From the NCBI RefSeq assembly GCF_963674925.1, contig NZ_OY771647.1:3115501-3179500 (forward strand): a stretch of DNA of 64,000 nt, read 5' to 3'. The DNA comes from an uncultured Draconibacterium sp. Lineage in GTDB: Bacteria; Bacteroidota; Bacteroidia; Bacteroidales; Prolixibacteraceae. The translations under genes were made by a program, and so were the position numbers. Numbering within the stretch: the stretch's first letter is position 1; the number at the start of each line of letters is the position of its first letter. Positions 52,214 to 59,761 of the stretch are shown here, piece after piece. Below the pieces are notes generated by a model, which was given only the letters and a program-made list of their open reading frames with translations, made no database searches and was not told the DNA's origin.

Positions 52214-53292
52214 ACAGGAATATTTAAGTTTACTTTGAATATGTTTCTGACATCCTTGCTAATAAGCAGCTCATAATTGTTGTTATAAATCAGGGCAAGT
52301 CGTTTTTGTGCATTTTCCAATCCAAGCCCGGAGTTTTTGTCTTTTTCCCGTTTTGAATGATCGGAGTTTTGTATTTCGAAATACATTTTATCTTTTTTGA
52401 CTATATATTTTATGTGAATGAAAGACGATTCTTCATAGCTTACTCCATGTTTAAAGGCATTTTCGATAAACGAGATAGTAAGCAGCGGCGGCACATTAAT
52501 GTCAGGCAATGTTTCAGGAATACTGAGTTTTACATCAACTTCTTCAGGAAACCGTAATTTCATTAACTCTACATAGCTTTTTATAAAAATAATTTCTTTT
52601 TGAATGCTAATTTTTTCGGTTTGCGATTCGTATAACATATAGGCCATCATTTGCGAGAGGCGGATAATTGCCTCTTTTGCCTCTTCTGTATCGATATCAA
52701 CCAGCGCGTGAATATTATTTAACGTATTCATGAAAAAGTGCGGGCTAATCTGGTTTTGAAGAAAAGCCATTTTGTTTTCCATATTTTCTTTCTCAAGTAT
52801 GATTTTGTTTTGCTCGGCTTGCAGCCATTTCCCTGAAAAAGATAAGCCGGCATCAAAGCCAATCATTAAAATGGTAATTATTAGCAGGTTCCCAAATGGA
52901 GGAATAAATTCTCTTGGCCCTTTTCCAGGATGAGATCCGGGAGGACGATCGATAGGAGGCCTCATTGGCTGCAGCGCATTGTTTGGCGGAGTGTTGGTAT
53001 TCTCAAAAAAGTAAGAGACCAGAATGAGTAGCATCAGTATGCAAAAAACAGAAACAAAATACAATACCCGTCTCCCTTTTAAAAATTGAGGAAATAAAAG
53101 GAAATGGTTTATCAAAAATACAATGAAAACAAATCCGTATTCTGTCCAGATTCTTATAATGCGCGACCAGGCTATTCCGTTGGAGGTGTCGCCTGCTAGC
53201 AAGGGAATGGAAAAAATTAGCAGCCAGATAAACAGCAATATTTGAAACTGTACTCTGCCAAAATTAGTATTGGGTTTTATGGTATTTCTCAT
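52210..53292 (-). CDS. LytS-type membrane histidine kinase
   Basis: This 360-residue sensor kinase of the LytS/His_kinase family has four helices (about 17-34, 47-65, 78-96, 134-152). A Pro-rich external loop (about 98-133, with MRPPIDRPPG) lies between the third and fourth. A coiled-coil linker precedes the phospho-acceptor His in NQISPHFFMNTLNNIHAL. The ATP site has FIENAFKHG and the G-box GLGLENAQKRL. It phosphorylates the LytTR regulator encoded next. The signal is unknown; the Pro-rich loop may be the sensing part and resembles the Gly/Pro segments in two proteins of the presumed regulon. Confidence 0.92.
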   Translation of the reverse strand: MRNTIKPNTNFGRVQFQILLFIWLLIFSIPLLAGDTSNGIAWSRIIRIWTEYGFVFIVFLINHFLLFPQFLKGRRVLYFVSVFCILMLLILVSYFFENTNTPPNNALQPMRPPIDRPPGSHPGKGPREFIPPFGNLLIITILMIGFDAGLSFSGKWLQAEQNKIILEKENMENKMAFLQNQISPHFFMNTLNNIHALVDIDTEEAKEAIIRLSQMMAYMLYESQTEKISIQKEIIFIKSYVELMKLRFPEEVDVKLSIPETLPDINVPPLLTISFIENAFKHGVSYEESSFIHIKYIVKKDKMYFEIQNSDHSKREKDKNSGLGLENAQKRLALIYNNNYELLISKDVRNIFKVNLNIPV

Positions 53293-53361
53293 CGTGTTGT
53301 AAAAGTAAAGTTTTTCTATACGCTTTCAATTTAATTAGTAAATATATGTTGAGTTTGCCGA

Positions 53362-53393
53362 ACCCAGGGGCAAGTTTTATCCTGCCCCTGGGT
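53362..53393 (-). other. Strong GC hairpin between the pseudogene and lytS
   Basis: A perfect 11-bp stem (ACCCAGGGGCA / TGCCCCTGGGT) with a 10-base loop has no T-run on either strand. It may have been the terminator of the now-broken lipoprotein gene or may act in the lytS leader. Confidence 0.5.
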
Positions 53394-53435
53394 CCGGTAT
53401 TTCAAAGCCTGAAAACAAAGTCTTTTTATACCTTC

Positions 53436-53702
53436 TTACTCGGCATTACGAACCAACCGAACGTAGTTGTAATAGCGTTCTGCATCTTCTCCTGCTGGGT
53501 CATCAATGTCTTTTGTGTCAAACCGAACAGCACCTGCTCCGTGGAAATCTTCGCCTTCATCATTGTATAATTATGTTTGTCCGGTGGCGACTTGCATTTA
53601 GTCGTAGGTTATAACAACATCGCTACCTCCCGATGAAACTTCATCATAGTCCTAACAGCCAATAAATAATTCAATCGATACTACTAAGGCTAACAATCTC
53701 AT
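53436..53702 (-). pseudogene. Small lipoprotein gene with three in-frame stop codons
   Basis: The frame from the ATG at 53702 encodes a lipoprotein signal (MRLLALVVSIELFIGC). It is then interrupted by TAG directly after the lipobox Cys (codon 17) and by TAA at codons 35 and 44, and continues to a natural TAA at codon 89. The later part reads DEGEDFHGAGAVRF and ends YYNYVRLVRNAE, similar to the C-terminus of secreted lectin-like DUF1566/Lcl proteins. No frameshift is needed across 89 codons. The stops at codons 17 and 44 sit where Lys would be natural. A LytTR-type site lies 119 bp upstream, so its promoter may still work. The family assignment is tentative. Confidence 0.65.
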
Positions 53703-53820
53703 GATTATTTGTCTGTTTCTTGTTTTTACATTTATCATTGCTATAGAAATTCGTTTTAAATTGAATTTTCGTTTTTCATTAAAGTAAAGAAAGACCAAGT
53801 AAACTCGCCGGGAAAACCGA

Positions 53821-53849
53821 CTCGACGGATTGCATGGTTTTATCGACGG
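53821..53849 (-). promoter_or_regulatory. LytTR-type direct-repeat site C, pseudogene
   Basis: Minus-strand half-sites CCGTCGAT and CCGTCGAG, the best-matched pair, start 21 bp apart. AAAA follows the first and TCGGTTTT the second. A -7-like TTTCTTTA (53785-53792) lies 28 bp downstream. The site is 119 bp before the pseudogene start. Confidence 0.6.
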
Positions 53850-53913
53850 AATGAAAAAAATGGATGGGGATTTTGAAGAAATAGAATATGAAAAAGTTTT
53901 CATAATTGGGCAC

Positions 53914-53973
53914 AAAAATGGGAGGCCTCTGCCTCCCTGTTTTCTGAACTCCCTAGTCGAATTAAACTAAACT
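53914..53973 (-). terminator. AGTTTAGTTTAAT element plus hairpin
   Basis: On the minus strand AGTTTAGTTTAAT (53961-53973) is followed by GGGAGGC-agag-GCCTCCC and a T-rich tail. It lies about 40-100 nt after the presumed start site from the site-D promoter, so the transcript would be about 100 nt and contains no ATG-started frame. Confidence 0.7.
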
Positions 53974-54013
53974 TATGAAAAAACTATATATCTGTTTTCT
54001 TTTGTTTTAATTG
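53914..54013 (-). ncRNA. Predicted small transcript of about 100 nt
   Basis: It is bounded by the site-D promoter (TATCTTTG at 54020-54027) and the hairpin at 53914-53937. It carries the AGTTTAGTTTAAT element and has no ATG-started frame. It is either a small RNA or the leader of the downstream pseudogene. This is prediction only. Confidence 0.3.
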
Positions 54014-54055
54014 TTGAATCAAAGATAGGTATGGGGGCGTTATTTTGAAAACAGA

Positions 54056-54084
54056 ATCGATAGATGAGATATTTTTATCGACAG
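54056..54084 (-). promoter_or_regulatory. LytTR-type direct-repeat site D with TATCTTTG -7 element
   Basis: Minus-strand half-sites CTGTCGAT and CTATCGAT start 21 bp apart, with AAAA after the first and TCTGTTTT after the second. A perfect Bacteroidota -7 element TATCTTTG (54020-54027) lies 28 bp downstream. No gene starts nearby, only a terminator-like hairpin about 85-100 bp further on. Confidence 0.6.
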
Positions 54085-54092
54085 ATAGGGAA

Positions 54093-57000
54093 TTATAGCC
54101 CTTTTAGGTATTCTTTAGGCGTTTGTCCATGTATTTTCTTAAAACATTTTGAGAAATAAGAATGACTGTTAAAACCAACTTTAAAAGCTACTTCATCAAC
54201 ATTGTAGCTTTTGGTGGCGAGCAAGGCTGTAGCTTTTTTTATTCTAACCATATTAATATATTCCGATGCCGAGTGGTTTGAAATTTGTTTTAGCTTGCGG
54301 TGAAGTTGGCTACGACTCAGGCTCATTTCACTGGCCAATAAATCAACTGTGAAATTTTCGTTGGTTATATTCTCTTCGATAATGCTATTTATTTTGTTTA
54401 AAAAGTAATTATCGAGGCTTCCAATATCTATTGCCTGTTTGCTTACCATACGTTTGGCAAAGTTTTCTTGTAATCTTTTCCGTTGATTTAATAGGTTTGC
54501 TACTTGAGATAACAGTACCTGTTCTTCGAAAGGTTTCGAAATATATGCATCAGCTCCTTTTTCCAACCCGGTTGAGGTATTTTCAGCCGATGATAAAGCG
54601 GTTAGCAATATTACCGGGATATGACTGGTTTCGATTTGCGATTTAATGGTTTGGCAAAACTCAAAACCATCCATTTGTGGCATCATTACATCCGAAATAA
54701 CCAAATCGATATTTTTTGATTTTAACATATCAAGTCCTTGTTTACCATCTTCTGCAAATAGTACGTTGTAAAAATTGTTCAAAAGGCCTGTAATGTATTC
54801 GCGTAAGTCTTTATTATCCTCTACCACTATAATGGTTGTATTTTTGTCATTTAAATTTGGTTTCGATGCAGTCATATCAGTTGACTGCCATGATTCCACA
54901 TTTTTTACTATCTCATGGCTTTGAAATAATATTTTTTGTGCTTTTTGTTTGGTAGGTAGTTGAACCGAAAAGCGGGTTCCTTTTCCAGGACTACTCTGAA
55001 CAACAATAATACCCCGATGAATTAGGATAAAATCTTTACAAAGATTTAGGCCAATACCGCTGCTGTTAATTTTAGAATTTTGACTTCTACCTTGTTCAAA
55101 TCGTTCGAATATATGGGGTAAATCTTCACTACTGATACCCTGCCCACTATCTATTACTGAAATTTCAACAAAATCTTCATTTTCCAGTTCGCCAAAACTC
55201 AATTGGTTTGTAAAATTATGAATATTATCGAGTTTGTTCTCGTGTATAGTAATCGTAATTTCTCCGTTTACAGGGGTATATTTAAATGCATTCGATAACA
55301 GGTTGAAAATAATCTTATCGAGTTTTTCTTCATCGGCTTCAATAATACTCGAACTGGTGGTGTAATTAAAAGAAAATGTAATGTTATTTGTGCGTGCTTC
55401 CTCCGAAAAATTAAGTACTCGTTCGTTGATAAAACTAACCAAATCAATTTTACTTATTTTTAGTTTCTCCAGGCCTTTTTTCTGCCTTTCTGAGATCCAT
55501 TATCTGGTTAATCAGCTGAAGCAGTCGATTTGAATTACGTTTAACTGTATCAAGTTGTTTGTGCTGAGCATCGGTTAAATTTGTATCCAGTAACAACTGG
55601 TTTACAGGGCCATTTTATTAGTGTAAGCGGGGTTCTGAATTCGTGCGATATATTTGTAAAAAACTTTAGTTTCATCTCAGTAAGCTGTTCCTCCTGCTTA
55701 TGTTCCATTTTTTCAATAAGCAAGTCTTTTTTTAGTTTCGATCGTTCTCTGAAAAATCGGATGACTCCGATAATAATTAAAAGAAAGATAAAGGAATAAA
55801 CAGCAATTGCATACGTTGATTTATACCAAAACTGCTTTACAACTATGTCTATACTGGCTGGTTTATCGTTCCAAATGCCATCGTTATTACTTGCCTTCAC
55901 TTCAAAACGATATTCTCCGGCAGGAAGGTTTATAAAATTAGCAGTTCCCCTATTATTATTATCAACCCAATTGTCAATATAATTTACCAGACGGTAAGAA
56001 AATTCATTTTTATCGGGTAATAAATAATTATCGGCAGAAAAGGTAAAATTGAGGTTTGTTTCTGTTGGATCAAGTACAATTTTTTGATATTGGTTAATCC
56101 CCGTTTGTATCGGAACTATTGATCGGTTATTTGCACTAACTTTTGTGAGTAGTATATTTGGGGGGCGATGGTTGGTATGTATTGGTTTGGGTTCAAGAAG
56201 GCTAAAACCATTGGTGCCACCGAAGTATATATTACCTTGATTATCTTTGTAGATGGCACTTGGGTTAAAAAGATCGCCCTGAATACCATCATTCAGCACA
56301 AACCTTCGCGAGGTTTGAAGATCCGAATTGTATAAGATTAAACCATCATTGCTGGTAATCCAGATATTCTTGTAAGAATCTTCAATAATTCCGTAAACAT
56401 CTTTGTTTTTTAGTAAATCGTTTGCTGTAAAAATGCTTATCGAATCTGATTTTGGATTATAGATATTTATTCCATTTCCTCCTGTGCCCATCCATATTCT
56501 TCCATCGCTAAGTTGTGTTATAAAATAAAAGTTTTGGCTTCCTGTTTTATGGTTATTGTTTTCGTAAATATTGAACAGGGTTGATTGACCTGTTGGAAGG
56601 TGACTACGGACTGCGCCATTTTGGGTTCCAATCCATAAGTTATTGTTTGTGTCAATTGTAAGTGCCCGGCAATTGGTGTTAAGTAATTGCTCAAAAGGTG
56701 ATTTTTTTGATTCAAAGCTTATGTTTTTTGTGCTGAAATTGTAAAAGTTGATTCCTCCCAGGTTGGTACCAATCCACATCCCTGAGTCTGATTTGCAAAG
56801 TGAATACACTTCGAAGGCCGAAACATGTTTGCCATCCTCTGGTCCTGCCGGAAAATGCATAAAGGTGCTTTGCGTGGCAGGCCTGTAAAATAAGCCGTTA
56901 AATGCCGAACCTATCCACAAGCCACCATCTTTGTCAACTTCCATTGCTTTTATATCAATAATACCTTTCTGTTTTTTGATTTGCAGAGGACTGAAACTTG

Positions 57001-58132
57001 AGGTTTTTGGGTCAAAAAGGTTTAATCCGAAAAGCTCGGTGCCTACGTAGATCTGGCCATCGGGGGTTTGTGCAAAGGAACTGACCATATTGTCTGAAAT
57101 TGTTCCGGGTTCATCTGAATGACGATAGTTGGTAAAACTGTTATCGGAGTGATGCATATAGGCAACTCCTCCCGACCATGTTCCAATCCAGATGCCTCCC
57201 TGATTATCTTCAAAAATATCGAAAATAGAATTATGGGGAAGCCCCTCATATTTGTTGTGATCGTAGTGTATTAGTTCTTTTCCTATACTTTTAAATAATC
57301 CCAGGTACGAGCCAATCCATATTTGCCCGCGTGTATCTCGCCATATTTTTCTTATACTGGCATTGCTGATGTCATAATCCGGGTTTTTTGTGTATTGATA
57401 ATGATATTTCAGTTTTCCTTCAAAGTCGTACATGCGTGCACCATGCTCCTGGTAGCCTACCCAAATATTGTCGGTGCTGGTACTTATGGTGCGTACCATA
57501 GAGCCTGATCCGTTTATTAACTTTTCAATTTTGGCTTCTTTATAGTTTACTTTATATACCGAACCATCAAGTGTACCAAGCCATAACCTGTTTGTTTCGT
57601 CGTTATAAATCAAACGTGGTGATTTGGTCAATCCATCAGTAATTCTGATCATTTTATTGGTGGTTTCATCGAGGTAACCAAAAAAATGCTCATCAACAAT
57701 CCAAAGTTTGCCTTGTCCATCAAATTGAATAGAGAAAAGGTGTTGGTTGGCTTGTGAACCATTCTCATAGGAGTAATGTACCTGTTCAAATTCTTGCGCA
57801 AGGGAGTTAAACTTGCAAAGACCTTTATCGGTGCTGGCCCAAATGTTGTTGTTTTTGTCTATCGCTATTGCTGTTACTGTATTACTTGGTAGCCCGTCTT
57901 CTTTTTCAGGTTGATAGGAGAAACGAATAATTTCTTTTGAATCGTATCTTAAAACACCATCAAATCCACCCATCCAGATATAACCAAATTTATCCTGGTT
58001 AAACGAATGGATTGCCTGAAAGCTAAAACCACCGGGTGGTGATACTCTTCTGAATCTTACATCATCTGCTTGAGCGAATGTGGAGTAAAATCCAAATACA
58101 ACAAGAAAACATATTAAGAAGCTCGATCGCAT
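54093..58132 (-). pseudogene. Hybrid two-component sensor (HTCS), broken by two +1 shifts
   Basis: Joined across the breaks this is a typical HTCS of about 1340 residues. It has a signal peptide, Reg_prop propeller blades repeated to about residue 690 (WIGTWSGGV, WIGTNLGGI), a Y_Y_Y domain (about 700-765), a TM helix (about 775-797), the HisKA box FFTNISHEFRTPLTLI, HATPase (GQGISSEDLP, GIGLNLC), a receiver (DLVISDVMMPQMDGFEF) and an AraC domain at the C-terminus. Extra A residues at 55613-55616 (A4) and 55476-55481 (A6) shift the frame twice. The dimerisation helix between them is readable only in the third frame (GPVNQLLLDTNL ... MDLRKAEK). It is divergent from the GH88-SusCD locus, which it should control. 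Sequencing error is possible. Confidence 0.85.
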
Positions 58133-58178
58133 TTATATTTTTTTTCAAAAATAACCTTTGTTGCAGTTAATAACTAAT

Positions 58179-58206
58179 AAACATGTTGCAATAGCGCAAC
58201 ATGTTT
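58179..58206. promoter_or_regulatory. AAACATGTTGC palindrome, probable HTCS operator
   Basis: AAACATGTTGC (58179-58189) and GCAACATGTTT (58196-58206) are perfect inverses with a 6-base spacer. A further GCAACAT lies at 58236-58242 and a TGTTGC at about 58159. They cluster in the HTCS/GH88 divergent region, where an AraC-type HTCS output domain would bind. Confidence 0.5.
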
Positions 58207-58272
58207 GCGATAATGAAACAAAACAACCAGTATTTGCAACATAAGCGCTAATTCTGGAGAGGTTTGGTACCC

Positions 58273-58280
58273 TATTTTTG
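58273..58280 (+). promoter_or_regulatory. -7 element TATTTTTG of the second PUL
   Basis: TATTTTTG fully matches TAnnTTTG and lies 30 bp after the last GCAACAT half-site. A start site near 58287 would give a leader of about 220 nt before the GH88 gene. Confidence 0.45.
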
Positions 58281-58359
58281 AAATAGAAATTTATGAAACA
58301 GTTGTGATAATTTATAGTTTGTCATCGCACAGATTGAATAAGAACTAAATCAATAAAAA

Positions 58360-58398
58360 ATGAAAAGAAAGGCTATTACACGCATTAGTTTAGTTTAA
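58360..58398 (+). CDS. Predicted 12-residue leader peptide MKRKAITRISLV
   Basis: A short frame in the PUL leader starts ATG after an A-rich stretch and ends at TAA. Its last codons AGT TTA GTT TAA coincide with the recurring AGTTTAG element. A strong hairpin begins 26 bases after the stop. It could act as an attenuation leader. It is too short to judge by coding statistics. Confidence 0.3.
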   Translation: MKRKAITRISLV

Positions 58399-58459
58399 TA
58401 GTTTTAGTATAGTTAGTTTAAGTTGGTTCCCTTTTCTGAAAAATGAAAAGGGAACCTTT
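58387..58459 (+). terminator. AGTTTAGTTTAA element plus 12-bp hairpin in the PUL leader
   Basis: AGTTTAGTTTAA (58387-58398) and a second TAGTTAGTTTAAG stretch precede GGTTCCCTTTTC / GAAAAGGGAACC (58425-58456) with an 8-base loop and a short T stretch. It sits 48 bp before the GH88 start, so it is in the transcript leader and may attenuate the operon. Confidence 0.65.
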
Positions 58460-58506
58460 ACTAAAATTTCCTTTCTCGTAGAAAAAAATAAAAATCAAAC
58501 CTAAAT

Positions 58507-59682
58507 ATGAAATATCTTATAACAATTTGCATTTGCATTATTCTGTTTAGTTGTAATAACCAATATTCCGGGGATATCGATGACGTAGTAAAATATTCTG
58601 AAAAGCAACTTGAATTTGCTTTAAAGAAGATAGAAGCATCACAGACAGAGGTCAAAATTTTTCCACGTACTCTGGAAAATGAGAAAATTAAATTGGTATC
58701 ATCAAAAGACTGGACCAGTGGTTTCTTTGGCGGAAATCTATGGATGATGTACGAACTCACAGGTAAAAATGAGTGGAAAAAATGTGCTCTTGAGTATACC
58801 CTGCCATTGGAAAAAGAACAATGGAATGCAAATGACCATGATATTGGTTTTAAAATGTATTGTAGTTTCGGACATGCAATAAAAAATGCCGATAATCCTG
58901 AATATAAAGAAATACTTATTCAATCAGCTAAAACATTGTCAACCCGCTACAATCCGGTAGTTGGTTGTATTCGTTCGTGGAACAGCAACCCAAAAACAGC
59001 CCATTGGAAATACCCGGTAATTATTGATAATATGATGAACCTGGAATTACTGATGTGGGCAGCCAAAGAAACCGGAAATGAAAGTTTTAAAGAAATTGCC
59101 GTAAAACATGCACAAACCACAGCAGCCAACCATTTTCGCGACGATTATTCGTGTTACCACGTAATTGATTATGACCCGGAAACAGGCGAGGTGTTAAACA
59201 AAAATACACACCAGGGCGCTGCCGACGACAGCGATTGGGCACGTGGCCAAGCCTGGGCGGTTTATGGTTATACCATGATGTATCGCGAAACAGGAATGGA
59301 AGAGTTTCTGGATATGGCTATTAATATTGCCGATTTCCTTTTAACGGTAGATGGAATGAAAGACGGCAAAGTTCCTTACTGGGATTTTAAAGCACCAAAT
59401 ATCCCCAATGAACCTTACGATGCATCGGCTGCAGCTGTTATTTCATCAGCATTGTTCGAGTTGTATGAGTATACGAATAACAAAGCCTATTTCAATACAG
59501 CACAAAATCTTTTGGCGACATTGATTACGCCCAAATTTTTTGCAAAAACCGGTAAAAACGGAGGTTTTTTACTCAAACATTCCACCGGCTCGAAACCATA
59601 CGATTCGGAGGTTGATGTGCCCCTTAATTATGCCGATTACTATTTTCTGGAATCAATTATTAAAAGCAAGAAATATGAATAG
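58507..59682 (+). CDS. GH88 unsaturated glucuronyl hydrolase, lipoprotein
   Basis: This 391-residue lipoprotein (LFSC, Cys16) has a six-hairpin alpha/alpha barrel. DWTSGFFGGNLWMMYELTG (about 68-86), the acidic DHDIGF with Asp112 and IIDNMMNLELL with Asp174 match the catalytic Asp pair of Bacillus UGL (Asp88/Asp149) in order and spacing. DDSDWARGQAWAVYG lies further on. GH88 removes 4,5-unsaturated uronic acid from the non-reducing end of lyase-made oligosaccharides, using vinyl-ether hydration. The target may be a glycosaminoglycan, ulvan or other acidic algal glycan, and no lyase for it lies in the window. SusC starts 79 bases downstream. Confidence 0.9.
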   Translation: MKYLITICICIILFSCNNQYSGDIDDVVKYSEKQLEFALKKIEASQTEVKIFPRTLENEKIKLVSSKDWTSGFFGGNLWMMYELTGKNEWKKCALEYTLPLEKEQWNANDHDIGFKMYCSFGHAIKNADNPEYKEILIQSAKTLSTRYNPVVGCIRSWNSNPKTAHWKYPVIIDNMMNLELLMWAAKETGNESFKEIAVKHAQTTAANHFRDDYSCYHVIDYDPETGEVLNKNTHQGAADDSDWARGQAWAVYGYTMMYRETGMEEFLDMAINIADFLLTVDGMKDGKVPYWDFKAPNIPNEPYDASAAAVISSALFELYEYTNNKAYFNTAQNLLATLITPKFFAKTGKNGGFLLKHSTGSKPYDSEVDVPLNYADYYFLESIIKSKKYE

Positions 59683-59761
59683 AATCAAAATCTAGCGCTT
59701 AGTAAAGAATAATTTAAATCAATAAAGTAATTCTCTAAATTTTTAACAAAAACTAAATTTT

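Noticed and set aside
53436..53702. Diversity-generating retroelement target
   Set aside because: The C-terminus recalls lectin-like folds and the changes look A-directed, but there is no reverse transcriptase, template repeat or variable region in the window.
53914..53985. Peptide similar to the 58360 leader peptide (KRKQIYSFFISLV) near site D
   Set aside because: It ends with the same ISLV-stop, but no start codon precedes it before an in-frame stop. The similarity comes from the shared AGTTTAGTTTAA element.
55476..55616. Programmed frameshifting to express the hybrid sensor
   Set aside because: Two separate +1 shifts would be needed within 140 bp, with no slippery heptamer plus pseudoknot evident. 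Mutation or sequencing error is simpler.
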